Assembly (NCBI RefSeq): GCF_036172515.1
Contig: NZ_JAXKVW010000001.1
Coordinates: forward strand, 310,001 to 374,000
Length of the DNA: 64,000 nt
From: Flexistipes sp.
GTDB taxonomy: Bacteria > Chrysiogenota > Deferribacteres > Deferribacterales > Flexistipitaceae
Reading direction: 5' to 3'
This document shows positions 27,703 through 36,966 of this stretch, one piece after another. Position 1 is the stretch's first letter, and every line of letters begins with the position of its first letter. The position numbers were made by a program, and so were the translations under genes. The notes beneath the pieces were generated by a model that worked only from the letters and a program-made list of their open reading frames with translations, did no database searches and was not told the DNA's origin.

Positions 27703-28779
27703 TTAATCTTCGGGTTTAATTTTGCGTATTCTTTCTTTGATATTGTTCCAAAATGAGTCCGATTTGTCAACTTTTAAAAGTTCGTAAGCTTCACTTATAT
27801 TTTCCTGGATATCTCTGTTTACGTTTTTGGAAGCCAGTTCATAAGCGGTTTTAATCCCGTTTTTTATTGCATTGGAATTTGAGCTTCCGTGACCTATTAT
27901 TACAACCCCGTTCACACCAAGCAATGGAGCGCCCCCGTATTCCGTATAATCAGAGCGTTTTTTTATTCTGGTAAATGCCCTTTTTGCTATGAGTGCTCCG
28001 ATTCTTGATATTACTGTCCGTTTCAATTCCTCTTTCAAAAGCTTTGAAATATACCATGCTGCAGACTCGCTGGCTTTAAGGGCGATGTTACCGGCAAATC
28101 CGTCGGCAACAATGACATCTGCCGTTCCCTTGTAAATGTCTTTGCCTTCAACATTACCTTTAAAGTCAATGACTCTGCAGCTTTTTAAAAGATGAAAAAC
28201 GGTTTTTGTAAGCTCATTGCCTTTCATCTCCTCTTCACCGATACTCAGCAGCCCCACCTGGGGTTTTTCTACGTTCATAACTATCTTTGCATAAGCCGAG
28301 CCCATTATGGCGAACTGTAAATAGTGCAGCGGTTTGCAGTCAACATTTGCACCTACATCCAGAAGAATGGAAGGATTTTTGGCTGTAGGCAGAACAGCGC
28401 CGATTGCGGGTCTGTCAACCCCTTCCAAAGTTCTGAGAATCAGCTTTGAAGCTCCCATTATGGCACCGGTGTTTCCTGCGCTGAAGAATGCTGATGCCTC
28501 ACCATTTTTAACCATCTTCAGCCCGATATGAACGGAAGATTGCTTTTTTCTTCTGACTGCATTGGACGGGATATCTTCCATTGAAATGGTTTCGTCCGCA
28601 TGAACGACAAAGATATTTTTATACTGCTGTTTGTAATCTTTGGGAAGCTCCTGTTCAACCAGACGTTTGTCGCCGACCAGTATAATGTCGGCATTGTAAA
28701 GTCGAGCGGCTTCAAGAGAGCCTTTTACCACTTCATGGGGAGCAAAATCGCCCCCCATTGCATCAACAACTATCCTCAT
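27703..28779 (-). CDS. plsX: Phosphate acyltransferase PlsX
   Basis: 358 residues. Converts acyl-ACP to acyl-phosphate for phospholipid synthesis. N-terminal VVDAMGGDFAP, central LLDVGANVDCKPLHYLQFA and VADGFAGNIALKASE are family motifs. It is about 20-30 residues longer than common PlsX, with a charged tail (ISEAYELLKVDKSDSFW...). Follows rpmF by 6 bp. Confidence 0.95.
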   Translation of the reverse strand: MRIVVDAMGGDFAPHEVVKGSLEAARLYNADIILVGDKRLVEQELPKDYKQQYKNIFVVHADETISMEDIPSNAVRRKKQSSVHIGLKMVKNGEASAFFSAGNTGAIMGASKLILRTLEGVDRPAIGAVLPTAKNPSILLDVGANVDCKPLHYLQFAIMGSAYAKIVMNVEKPQVGLLSIGEEEMKGNELTKTVFHLLKSCRVIDFKGNVEGKDIYKGTADVIVADGFAGNIALKASESAAWYISKLLKEELKRTVISRIGALIAKRAFTRIKKRSDYTEYGGAPLLGVNGVVIIGHGSSNSNAIKNGIKTAYELASKNVNRDIQENISEAYELLKVDKSDSFWNNIKERIRKIKPED

Positions 28780-28785
28780 AGCAGT

Positions 28786-28968
28786 CTAAAGTTCTTCTGC
28801 TTCGATTACCTGTTTTTTATCGTAATAACCGCAGGCAGGACATACATTGTGCGGCAGCTTAAGCTCTCCGCAGTTGTCACATTTTACACTTTGTCTTGTT
28901 TTTGCAGAGTGATGGCTTCTTCTTGAGCCTACTTTTGATTTTGACGTTTTACCCTTAGGTACACCCAT
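28786..28968 (-). CDS. rpmF: 50S ribosomal protein L32
   Basis: 60 residues. N-terminal MGVPKGKTSKSKVGSRRSHH is the family hallmark. Four cysteines as CDNC and CPAC form a zinc ribbon, so this is the zinc-binding (C+) version. Lies 2 bp after yceD and 6 bp before plsX. Confidence 0.97.
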   Translation of the reverse strand: MGVPKGKTSKSKVGSRRSHHSAKTRQSVKCDNCGELKLPHNVCPACGYYDKKQVIEAEEL

Positions 28969-28970
28969 TT

Positions 28971-29489
28971 TTACACCTCGTTTCTGTTTTTATTTTCCAG
29001 CAGTTTTTTTAAATCCGCCCATCTGTCATCTGTTTCCTGTTTACAGGAGCAGGTCTCCTCATTAAGATTGGTTCCGCAGATCGGACAGAGACCTTTACAA
29101 TCTTGGCTGCACAGTCTTTTTACAGGTCTCAGCAAGACCGCTTCCTGCGAAATGATTTCTTCCATATCTATGTAGTCTTCCCTTACAAAATACAGACCCA
29201 TATCTTCATCTTTAAGTTCAATCTCTTCTGCTTCTGCCTCAGCGCTGCTTTCTTTGACAATTTCTATGAGTATTTTTTCATCTATATCTTCTTTAAATTT
29301 TTTAAGGCACCTGTCGCAGCTGTCTTCGATGGTGATATTTAGATTGCCTGTTAATATAAAATTCTCATTAACAGCATATATTGTACCGTTGAAGCTGTTG
29401 ATATTAAAAACGCTTTCACTCGTCTCAAAATTGTCTGAAAAATTAATTTCCAAACCTTCTTCGGGGATTTTTTCAAAGTAAATACGCAT
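28971..29489 (-). CDS. yceD: DUF177/YceD family protein
   Basis: 172 residues. The N-terminal part is beta-rich; DSCDRCLKKFKEDI (about 60-70) holds the C-x2-C seen in the family, and the conserved VLLRPVKRLCSQDCKGLCPICGTNLNEETCSC block has a cysteine-rich ribbon. Function is linked to 23S rRNA/L32 accumulation in plants and bacteria. First gene of the yceD-rpmF-plsX-fab operon. Confidence 0.93.
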   Translation of the reverse strand: MRIYFEKIPEEGLEINFSDNFETSESVFNINSFNGTIYAVNENFILTGNLNITIEDSCDRCLKKFKEDIDEKILIEIVKESSAEAEAEEIELKDEDMGLYFVREDYIDMEEIISQEAVLLRPVKRLCSQDCKGLCPICGTNLNEETCSCKQETDDRWADLKKLLENKNRNEV

Positions 29490-29526
29490 TATTTATCCTG
29501 TACATCTCCATTCATTGATAAATAGA

Positions 29527-29547
29527 AACAACCGTAAAACGGTTGTT
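29527..29547 (-). promoter_or_regulatory. Perfect hairpin in the yceD leader
   Basis: AACAACCG / CGGTTGTT (8-bp stem, 29527-29534 and 29540-29547, 5-nt loop) lies ~40 nt upstream of the yceD ATG and downstream of its promoter. On the minus strand it is followed by TTCTATTTAT, not a clean T run, so it could be a weak terminator for the aminotransferase transcript or a leader structure controlling yceD. Confidence 0.5.
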
Positions 29548-29603
29548 AATTTTCCGGCAATATTTTATCACATATCAGCCGATACCATCGAAAAGTGCCA
29601 GAT

Positions 29604-29632
29604 AATATAGAGAATGGGGAACGCCTTGTCAA
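29604..29632 (-). promoter_or_regulatory. Sigma-70 promoter of the yceD-rpmF-fatty acid operon
   Basis: Minus strand TTGACA (29627-29632), exactly 17 bp, then TATATT (29604-29609). Predicted start near 29597 gives a ~105-nt leader. This is the best sigma-70 match in the window. Confidence 0.75.
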
Positions 29633-29704
29633 CTACCAAAAATTTTAACAGGGGTTGTATTTAACAGCTGCCGAAGATTTTTGGCTATTTGTTTATCATA
29701 GCTG

Positions 29705-31009
29705 CTATTTGCTGGATTCTATGTAGTTTACAATATTTTCAGCTAAATGTTTTACCGTCCATTCAAATCTTTCAACATCTTTCTCAAGCAGTGTCATACG
29801 GAAACCGGGCAGAGAGGTGAAAAATGATGTCATCGGTACTACACATATACCTGAAGAAGCAAGAAGATAATATGCGAATCGTTTGTCCATTTCGATATTG
29901 CCGCCGGTGAGTTTTTCTACATAACTTTTTATTTCCGGTATATTTATGGGCAGTGTCTGTTTGTTGTTCAACACGGCTTCATTAAATACAATTGACATGT
30001 AAAAAGCACCGTTTGTTCTGCTGGTAACTATATAAGGCACGTCTTTAAGGATATTGTATGCAATGTTTGAAAGTTTTTCATAATGTCTAACCCTGTCTTT
30101 CAGGTATTTGTCGTATTCAGGGTGCTCCAGAAGCTTGGGGATTGCCATTTGGGGGAATGTGGTGGAGCAGACTTCGGACATTTTCTGCTGCAGAATTGCG
30201 TCGACATATCTGCAGAATTTTTCATCTTTGTCAATATTATAAACTTCCATCCAGCCGCATCTGGCACCCGGCCACGGATATTCCTTGGAAATACCCTTCA
30301 TGCTTATTCCCGGAACATCTCCTATAATATCAGATAGCTGAACAGTTTTATGTCCGTTGTATGTTATGTTGTGATATATTTCATCAAATATTAAAAACAG
30401 GTCGTATTCTTTTGCTATTCTGACTATCTCTTTTAATGTCTCTTCCGAATAAACGAAACCTGTCGGATTGTCAGGATTGATTACCAGTATTCCGACAATT
30501 GAGTTATGGCTTTTTACTTTTCTCTCAAGTTCGTTTATATCGGGTTTCCAGTTATTGTAAGGGTTAAGTCTGTATGTATTCGGAGGAAACGAAGCATGCA
30601 GAACTTCCGCCATGAAATGGGTGGAATAGGTTGGTTCCGGCATTATAATCCTTGCATCCACCCTTATGGAACTGTATGCCCTTGCAATTGCGTCGCCAAG
30701 ACCGTTAAAGAAGATAATATCTTCAGGTGTTATCTTTATCTTTCCCCTTTTGTTCACCTTTTCGGCCAGGTATTCCCTTGTGCTTAGCACTCCTTTTGTC
30801 GGGGAGTAGGCGAAACTCAAATCGTCTTCCATAATTTCGGAAAGGATGCTTTTCATCCATTCAGGAATTTTTTCCCCTTTTACCACCGGATCACCGATAT
30901 TCTCCCAAATTACATCCACGCCTCTTTTCTTCAGCTCATTTGCGACATTCACTATATTTCTTATTTCATAAGTGAGCCCGCTGCCGCTTTTTGCTATATC
31001 AAAACGCAT
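29705..31009 (-). CDS. PLP-dependent class I/II aminotransferase
   Basis: 434 residues from ATG 31009 (GGAGAGG 5 nt upstream; the longer TTG frame to 31048 is unlikely). Fold type I aminotransferase: NPDNPTGFVYSEETL, the Asp/Tyr pair LIFDEIYHNITYNG and the PLP lysine in GISKEYPWPGARCGW. The family is aspartate/tyrosine-type (AlaA-like) with wide substrate range, so a precise substrate is not claimed. Single gene, divergent from the SRPBCC gene. C-terminal RMTLL arginine region (PGFRMTLLE) is conserved. Confidence 0.9.
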   Translation of the reverse strand: MRFDIAKSGSGLTYEIRNIVNVANELKKRGVDVIWENIGDPVVKGEKIPEWMKSILSEIMEDDLSFAYSPTKGVLSTREYLAEKVNKRGKIKITPEDIIFFNGLGDAIARAYSSIRVDARIIMPEPTYSTHFMAEVLHASFPPNTYRLNPYNNWKPDINELERKVKSHNSIVGILVINPDNPTGFVYSEETLKEIVRIAKEYDLFLIFDEIYHNITYNGHKTVQLSDIIGDVPGISMKGISKEYPWPGARCGWMEVYNIDKDEKFCRYVDAILQQKMSEVCSTTFPQMAIPKLLEHPEYDKYLKDRVRHYEKLSNIAYNILKDVPYIVTSRTNGAFYMSIVFNEAVLNNKQTLPINIPEIKSYVEKLTGGNIEMDKRFAYYLLASSGICVVPMTSFFTSLPGFRMTLLEKDVERFEWTVKHLAENIVNYIESSK

Positions 31010-31113
31010 TTTCCTCTCCGTCAAATTGTGTTGGTAATTGAATCTCAAACCATATTACAATTTTGTGTTAATTTCTATATATAATTTGCTTATAATAGCC
31101 TGTGGATGTGTTT

Positions 31114-31135
31114 TTTAACATATTTGTGTGTTAAA
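31114..31135. promoter_or_regulatory. Inverted repeat in the divergent aminotransferase/SRPBCC space
   Basis: TTTAACA-N8-TGTTAAA (31114-31120 and 31129-31135), about 80 bp upstream of the SRPBCC start. TATAAT occurs at 31091-31096 but without a good -35. A possible regulator site for one or both divergent genes. Confidence 0.35.
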
Positions 31136-31214
31136 TCAAGGAAATTGTTAAATATATTTATCTTTACCGGGTTGTTTGCTATAAGGTTTGTATGAATAAT
31201 TAGACGGGGCATAT

Positions 31215-31667
31215 GTGGCACTTTATCGGTTAAAGCGGATTCAGTATCTTAATTCAGATATTAAAACATGCTGGAATTTTTTCTCCGATCCGGGCAAACT
31301 TGCGGAAATTACACCGGCATGGCTTGGCTTCCGTGTTGTTTCTGATCTTCCGGGAAATATGTTTCCCGGCCTGATTATAGAGTATAAAATTACTCCCTTT
31401 GCTTTTTTTGAAACGTCCTGGGTTACTGAAATTACACACGTTTCAGAGCCTTTCTTCTTTGTTGATGAGCAGAGGCTGGGTCCTTATAAATTCTGGCATC
31501 ACAAGCATTTTTTCGAAGAAAGCGGAGACGGTGTTATTATGACCGACGAGGTTCATTACAGTATGCCTTTTGGTATCATAGGTGATATTTTGAACAGGTT
31601 TGTTGTAAGGAAAAGACTTGAAAATATTTTTAATTACCGGTTTGAGACTCTTAAAAAGTTATTTTGA
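31215..31667 (+). CDS. SRPBCC/START-like ligand-binding protein
   Basis: 150 residues from GTG 31215 (GGGG upstream; no in-frame ATG before the domain). The pattern fits the SRPBCC helix-grip fold: N-terminal strand YRLKRIQYLNSDIKTCWNFFSDPGKLAEITP, central FGFRVVSDLP-like and TDEVHYSMPFGIIGD..., C-terminal helix FNYRFETLKKLF. Small hydrophobic ligand binding is typical of the fold; function unknown. It precedes glmU by ~70 bp on the same strand. Confidence 0.85.
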   Translation: MALYRLKRIQYLNSDIKTCWNFFSDPGKLAEITPAWLGFRVVSDLPGNMFPGLIIEYKITPFAFFETSWVTEITHVSEPFFFVDEQRLGPYKFWHHKHFFEESGDGVIMTDEVHYSMPFGIIGDILNRFVVRKRLENIFNYRFETLKKLF

Positions 31668-31739
31668 ATAAAATACCTCTATCCTTGATTTATAATGCTT
31701 AATGTTTTAATAAATGATAAATTTGCAATGGGGGAAAAG

Positions 31740-33101
31740 ATGAACGTTAAAGCTCTTGTTTTGGCTGCAGGAAAAGGGACAAGGATGAAATCAAAGAAAC
31801 CGAAAGTTCTTTTTGATGTTGCAGGCAAACCTATGATAGATTATGTGATGGAAGCTGCTTCTGCGGTTTGCTCAGACGGGACTGTCGTTGTTCTGGGAGA
31901 GGCGGCTGAGGATATTCAGTCTCATCTGCAGGGTTATAATTCAGAGTTTGTTTTTCAAAAAGAGCAGAAAGGAACGGCGGATGCTGTTTTGGCTGCGAAG
32001 GACACCCTTAAAAATTATAACGGTAAGATTCTTATCCTCTGCGGGGATATGCCGTTGGTGAGCAGGGAGAGTTTAAAAGCTTTTATTGAAAGTTCGGATT
32101 CTCCTGTAAATTTTATGAGTGTAAAAAAGAAAAATCCCGAAGGTTACGGAAGAGTAGTCAGAGGAGCAGACGGATCTGTAATCAGAATAGTTGAAGAAAA
32201 GGATGCAAACTTAAATGAAAAGAAGTTGAAGGAAATTAATACAGGTATATATCTCGCCGAGTCAAAGGAACTCTTCAGGAGACTGGAATATATTAACAAT
32301 AATAACGCACAGGAGGAATACTACCTGACCGATATTGTCAAAGATGGTGCCGGTATTTTTGTTGCTGAAGCAGAAGAGGAATTTCTCGGGATAAACGACA
32401 GAGCTGCGCTGGCAGAAGCTTCAAAATTAATCTGGCGTAAGCGTGCTTGTGAATATATGAAAAACGGCGTCAGTATAATAGATCCGGACAGCTTTTACTG
32501 CGATAATTCGGTTGAGATTGAAAACGATGTTACGATACATCCAAATGTAACCCTAAAAGGTGAAACCAAAATTGGAGAAGGCAGTGTTGTTTATCCGGGA
32601 TGCAGGATAGCCGACAGTGTGGTGGAAGATTATTGTGAAATAAAAGATAATTGTGTTATAACAGAATCTTTTGTGGGCAGAGAATCTTCAGTGGGGCCTA
32701 TGGCACATTTGAGACCGGGAAGCAAACTGTACGGGAAAAATAAAATCGGCAATTTTGTGGAAGTGAAAAAAACGGAAATACATGAAAACTCAAAAGCCAG
32801 CCACCTGACTTATCTGGGTGATGCATATATAGGGAAAGATGTGAATATTGGATGCGGCACAATTACATGTAATTATGACGGTATCAGTAAACATAAAACT
32901 ATTATTAACGACGGTGTTTTTGTGGGAAGTGATGTTCAGTTTGTTGCCCCTGTGGAAATAGGTAAAAATGCTTTGATTGCAGCGGGCTCGACTGTTACAA
33001 AAGATGTCCCTGATGAATCACTCGCCATTTCCCGGAGTGAGCAGGTTAATAAAGAAGGCTGGGTGAGAAAACGCAAACAAATTTATTCAAGGGAGAAATA
33101 G
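31740..33101 (+). CDS. glmU: Bifunctional GlcNAc-1-P uridyltransferase / glucosamine-1-P acetyltransferase
   Basis: 453 residues from ATG 31740, supported by GGGGGA 5 nt upstream; the frame stays open to 31695 but the added residues are not homologous. N-terminal nucleotidyltransferase: LAAGKGTRMKSKKPKVL, QKEQKGTADAV, CGDMP. C-terminal left-handed beta-helix with hexapeptide repeats (IHPNVTLKGETKIGEGSVVYPG...), catalytic SHLTYLGDA, and GCGTITCNYDG. Makes UDP-GlcNAc for peptidoglycan and LPS. Two bp before glmS. Confidence 0.97.
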   Translation: MNVKALVLAAGKGTRMKSKKPKVLFDVAGKPMIDYVMEAASAVCSDGTVVVLGEAAEDIQSHLQGYNSEFVFQKEQKGTADAVLAAKDTLKNYNGKILILCGDMPLVSRESLKAFIESSDSPVNFMSVKKKNPEGYGRVVRGADGSVIRIVEEKDANLNEKKLKEINTGIYLAESKELFRRLEYINNNNAQEEYYLTDIVKDGAGIFVAEAEEEFLGINDRAALAEASKLIWRKRACEYMKNGVSIIDPDSFYCDNSVEIENDVTIHPNVTLKGETKIGEGSVVYPGCRIADSVVEDYCEIKDNCVITESFVGRESSVGPMAHLRPGSKLYGKNKIGNFVEVKKTEIHENSKASHLTYLGDAYIGKDVNIGCGTITCNYDGISKHKTIINDGVFVGSDVQFVAPVEIGKNALIAAGSTVTKDVPDESLAISRSEQVNKEGWVRKRKQIYSREK

Positions 33102-33103
33102 AT

Positions 33104-34933
33104 ATGTGCGGTATTGTGGCTTATATAGGTGAAAAGAATGCTTACGATATCCTTTTGGAAGGGCTTGAGAGGCTTGAGTACAGAGGTTATGACTCCGCCG
33201 GGCTGGCGCTGCTTGATAAATCCGAAAATATCATAAAAACGGTAAGAAGTGTTGGTAAACTGAAGAATCTTAGAGAAAAAACCAGCAGCACTGATTTTAA
33301 CAGCAAAGCAGGTATCGGTCACACCCGGTGGGCAACGCACGGGAAACCGACATCCTACAACGCCCATCCCCATGTTTCCAAAGGCCTTGCTTTGGTTCAC
33401 AACGGTATTATTGAAAATTACCTTCAGCTGAAAAAAGAGCTGACTGATAAGGGGTATGTTTTTCAGTCTGAAACGGACTCGGAAGTTATCGCTCACCTGA
33501 TACACAGTTATCTGAACGGCGATATTCTTGAGGCGGTAAGGAAAGCTACAAACAAGCTGAACGGAGCATTCTCCGTTGCAGTGATATCAGAAGATAACCC
33601 GGACAGGATTATAGCAGCCAGAAATGACAGCCCTCTTGTTTTGGGGGCAGGAGAGGGTGAGAATTTTGCAGCAAGTGATATTCCCGCTGTTTTGAGTCAC
33701 ACGAGGAATTTTATTTTTATGGAAGATGGTGATATTGCAGTTTTGCGGAAAGACTCCATAGAGATTTATGATAAAAATCACAAAAAAGTTGAAAGGGATA
33801 AAAAATATATTGACTGGAATCCGGTCATGGCTGAAAAAGCCGGATTCAGGCATTTTATGCAGAAAGAGATTTATGAGCAGCCCAGGGCAGTTACAGATAC
33901 TCTGAGGGGTAAGTATTCTCTTGAAGAGTCGTTAATCAGACTGCCTGAACTGGATGAGATAAGCGGAGCACTGAAGAATGCAAGCAGAATTCACATTGTC
34001 GCCTGCGGAACAAGCTGGCACGCGGGTCTTGTGGGCAAATTCCTTCTTGAAAAATTTGCCGGTGTACCTGTGGAGGTGGATATAGCATCCGAGTACAGAT
34101 ACAGGGATACAATTCTGGATGAAAATGTGATTTTCCTTGCCATTACCCAGTCCGGAGAAACAGCCGATACACTGGCAGCCATGAGGATGGCAAAGAAAAA
34201 AGGGTGCAGTACTTTGGCTATTTGCAATGTTCTGGGCTCTTCAGTATCCAGGGAAGCAGACGGCGTGATATATACCCATGCCGGACCTGAGATCGGTGTT
34301 GCCTCAACAAAAGCGTTTACAACACAGATAACCTGCCTGTATATGCTTGGCATTTATTTAGGTCAGATCAGAAATACGATGAGCGATAAATCAAGAAGTG
34401 AATATATACACAGCCTTCTCGGTGTCCCCGAGCAAATGGAGTATGTGTTGAATAAAGATAGTGAAATTGAAAATATTGCAAAGGATTTTAAAGATTATAA
34501 AGATTTTCTTTTTTTAGGAAGGCACCTTAATTATCCTGTTGCACTCGAAGGGGCTCTTAAACTTAAAGAAATATCATACATACATGCAGAGGGCTATCCT
34601 GCCGGCGAAATGAAGCACGGTCCTATTGCACTTATAGATGAAAATATGCCTGTTTTTACTTTGGCAACCAAATCCCGGGTGTATGATAAGATTGTTTCTA
34701 ATATCGAAGAGGTAAAGGCTCGTGACGGTATCGTTATTGCAACTGTTACGGAAAATGATACCCATCTTGCGGACAAATGTGACGCTGTTATCAGTATTCC
34801 CGGAACATCCGAAGAGGTCAGTGTCTTTTTAAATACAGTTGTTACACAATTCTTCGCCTATCATTGTGCCCGCTTACTGGGTAATGATGTTGATCAGCCG
34901 AGAAATTTGGCAAAAAGCGTGACAGTGGAGTGA
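33104..34933 (+). CDS. glmS: Glutamine-fructose-6-phosphate aminotransferase
   Basis: 609 residues, full length. N-terminal glutaminase with nucleophile Cys2 (MCGIVAYIG), GHTRWATHG and HNGIIENY; two SIS isomerase domains with CGTSWHAGL, ITQSGETADTL and the C-terminal ...QPRNLAKSVTVE motif. Makes glucosamine-6-P, upstream of GlmU. No glmS ribozyme can be placed: only 2 bp separate it from glmU, so I see none. Confidence 0.97.
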   Translation: MCGIVAYIGEKNAYDILLEGLERLEYRGYDSAGLALLDKSENIIKTVRSVGKLKNLREKTSSTDFNSKAGIGHTRWATHGKPTSYNAHPHVSKGLALVHNGIIENYLQLKKELTDKGYVFQSETDSEVIAHLIHSYLNGDILEAVRKATNKLNGAFSVAVISEDNPDRIIAARNDSPLVLGAGEGENFAASDIPAVLSHTRNFIFMEDGDIAVLRKDSIEIYDKNHKKVERDKKYIDWNPVMAEKAGFRHFMQKEIYEQPRAVTDTLRGKYSLEESLIRLPELDEISGALKNASRIHIVACGTSWHAGLVGKFLLEKFAGVPVEVDIASEYRYRDTILDENVIFLAITQSGETADTLAAMRMAKKKGCSTLAICNVLGSSVSREADGVIYTHAGPEIGVASTKAFTTQITCLYMLGIYLGQIRNTMSDKSRSEYIHSLLGVPEQMEYVLNKDSEIENIAKDFKDYKDFLFLGRHLNYPVALEGALKLKEISYIHAEGYPAGEMKHGPIALIDENMPVFTLATKSRVYDKIVSNIEEVKARDGIVIATVTENDTHLADKCDAVISIPGTSEEVSVFLNTVVTQFFAYHCARLLGNDVDQPRNLAKSVTVE

Positions 34934-34935
34934 TA

Positions 34936-36678
34936 ATGATACAAAAAGCCAAAGGGTGGTTGAACAGCTTTTTTGGCGAACACGAAGATATGTATATGGC
35001 CGGTGTTGCTGTACTTATCGGTGTAGCTGCCGGTTACGGTAACATTATTTTCAGGTATTTAATAGGTATTGTTCAGGATTTTTTCTACGGGACAAAAGAG
35101 GAGTTTCTTTTAGAAACGCTCATTCACACCCCTATATATAAGATTGTTCTTATTCCGGCTGTGGGCGGATTGATAGTTGGTATGGCCGGCCTAATTTTTA
35201 AATCTGCAAAGGGGCACGGTGTGCCGGATGTTATAAAGGCAATAGCCCTCAATTTAAAAATCAGTCCTTTTGTAGCTGTTGTGAAAAGTTTCACTTCTGC
35301 GATTACACTTGGCACCGGAGGTTCCGCAGGAAGAGAGGGACCCATTATACATATAGGTTCGGCACTGGGCTCCGGTGTGGGAAAAATATTCGGTTTTTCC
35401 ACCAGAAGGATGAAAACGGCTGTTGCTTGCGGAGCGGCAGGCGGACTGGCGGCAACCTTTAATGCACCTATCGGCGGGGCGATGTTTGCAGCGGAAGTGT
35501 TGCTTGGCGAATTCGGTATCAGAACATTCAGTCCGATTATCATTTCTTCCGTTATTGCAACTGTCGTTTCAAGGGGACACCTGGGCAATGTGGTAACTTT
35601 TGAAGCGCCGGAATATCATCTGAGACATTTTATGGAGCTGCCCCTTTATATGGTGTTGGGTTTTGCCTGTGCCGTAGTCGGTGTTTTTTTTATACGTTTT
35701 TTTTACAAAACCGAAGAAACCTTTGACAATCTGAGCATACCTTCTTTTCTAAAGCCTGCTTTGGGCGGGCTGCTGCTCGGCATACTGGCCATATACTCAC
35801 GTGAAATTATGGGTGTCGGTTACGACACAATAAACCAAATTCTTGCTTCGAATCAGGTGGGACTTTTTCTCTTAGTTATTGTGTTTCTTAAAATCCTTGC
35901 AACATCTCTGACTCTGGGATCCGGTGGATCCGGTGGTTTGTTTGTCCCTGCACTTTTTATAGGAACTGCAACAGGCGGAGCTTTGGGGGGGATTTTTAAT
36001 GCTGCCTTTCCCGGTATTACGTCTTCCAGCGGTGCCTATGCTTTGGTGGCAATGAGCGCTATGCTCGGTGCAACCATAAAAGCCCCTTTAACTGCTATAC
36101 TTATAATTTTTGAGATTACCCAGAGTTATGAAATCATTTTGCCGTTAATGTTTGCAACGATTATTGCAAATGTTGCTGCCAACTGGCTGGAGAAAGAATC
36201 TATTTTTTCCTGGATTCTTGCCAAGGAAGGTATCAATATCAGAAAGGGCACTGAAGAAAGAGTACTATCCGAAATAAGAGTTGAAGATGTAATGCTCAGG
36301 GATATTGTTACTTTTAAAGAAAGCTCCAATTTCAAAGAGATCACCGAGGGTATAAAGAAAGCCGATCATATTTATTATCCGGTGTTAAACGATAAAGGAT
36401 ATCTGACAGGCATTATGTCGTTAGATAATATAAAAAATGTGATGTTTGAAAAGGGGCTGGAGGAAATTGTTGTGGCAGGTGAGATTTGCACAAAAGATGA
36501 CCTGATATACGTTTACCCTGAGGACAGTCTTGCCACAGCTCTAAAAAAGCTGGGAATTAAAGATCTGGGGGCACTGCCCGTTGTGGAAAATATAAACGGC
36601 AATTTTAAGGTAGAAGGATTGCTGAGAAGAAGTGATATAATTTTAGCCTATAATAAAGCTCTTGCAACGAGTGTTTAA
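34936..36678 (+). CDS. ClC-family chloride channel/antiporter with CBS pair
   Basis: 580 residues from ATG 34936 (GGAG upstream, overlapping the glmS stop region). About ten to twelve membrane segments. Selectivity motifs: GHGVPDV (first, GSGIP-equivalent), GSAGREGP with the gating glutamate, and GSGGSGGLFVPALF. The cytoplasmic tail (about 445-580) holds two CBS domains (VEDVMLRDIVTFKE; VYPEDSLATALKKLG). Likely Cl-/H+ antiport or a fluoride/chloride channel; substrate cannot be told from sequence. Follows glmS directly. Confidence 0.93.
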   Translation: MIQKAKGWLNSFFGEHEDMYMAGVAVLIGVAAGYGNIIFRYLIGIVQDFFYGTKEEFLLETLIHTPIYKIVLIPAVGGLIVGMAGLIFKSAKGHGVPDVIKAIALNLKISPFVAVVKSFTSAITLGTGGSAGREGPIIHIGSALGSGVGKIFGFSTRRMKTAVACGAAGGLAATFNAPIGGAMFAAEVLLGEFGIRTFSPIIISSVIATVVSRGHLGNVVTFEAPEYHLRHFMELPLYMVLGFACAVVGVFFIRFFYKTEETFDNLSIPSFLKPALGGLLLGILAIYSREIMGVGYDTINQILASNQVGLFLLVIVFLKILATSLTLGSGGSGGLFVPALFIGTATGGALGGIFNAAFPGITSSSGAYALVAMSAMLGATIKAPLTAILIIFEITQSYEIILPLMFATIIANVAANWLEKESIFSWILAKEGINIRKGTEERVLSEIRVEDVMLRDIVTFKESSNFKEITEGIKKADHIYYPVLNDKGYLTGIMSLDNIKNVMFEKGLEEIVVAGEICTKDDLIYVYPEDSLATALKKLGIKDLGALPVVENINGNFKVEGLLRRSDIILAYNKALATSV

Positions 36679-36846
36679 TGAGATTCGCAGAAATTAATAA
36701 TTCAAGTTTCGCACTTAGGTCGGTCATTGCGAAACCCTGTGGAAACAGGGTTGTGGCAATCTCAAAATAATAAAAAAAGAGAGATTGCTTCGTCGTTAGC
36801 ACTCCTCGCAAAGACTTACAATAGGTGCAAGTGCGAAACTTGAATT
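36677..36846. repeat. 148-bp nested palindrome with repeat edge (MITE-like)
   Basis: An 18-bp perfect inverted repeat AATTCAAGTTTCGCACTT (36699-36716) pairs with 36829-36846. Inside are further inverted pairs: GTCATTGCGA versus TCGCAAAGAC (one mismatch), GCAATCTC versus GAGATTGC, and CCCTGTGGAAACAGGG. The element can fold as one long hairpin with side stems. Its left edge (36677-36700) is the reverse complement of an edge shared with the 55.4- and 57.3-kb elements. No ORF inside. Confidence 0.75.
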
Positions 36847-36862
36847 AATAATATATAAAAGG

Positions 36863-36954
36863 GGAGATCCCTCGACTCCACTTCGTTTCGCTCGGGATGA
36901 CAATGTTGCGATAAAGCGATATATTGTGTCATTTCGGACGAAGTGAGAAATCTC
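36863..36954. repeat. Second intergenic palindromic module upstream of pcrA
   Basis: GAGATCCCTCGACTCCACTTCGT at 36863 onward and, ~60 bp later, TGTCATTTCGGACGAAGTG-AGAAATCTC form an imperfect inverted repeat; TTCGCTCGGGATGACA lies between. The motif CGAGCGAAGC...GGGATC recurs near 57524-57541. Together with the preceding element it fills the 288-bp gap between the ClC gene and pcrA. Confidence 0.65.
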
Positions 36955-36966
36955 TAAGGGAGATAT

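Noticed and set aside
33090-33110. glmS ribozyme
   Set aside because: Only 2 bp separate glmU from glmS, leaving no room for the ribozyme before the start.
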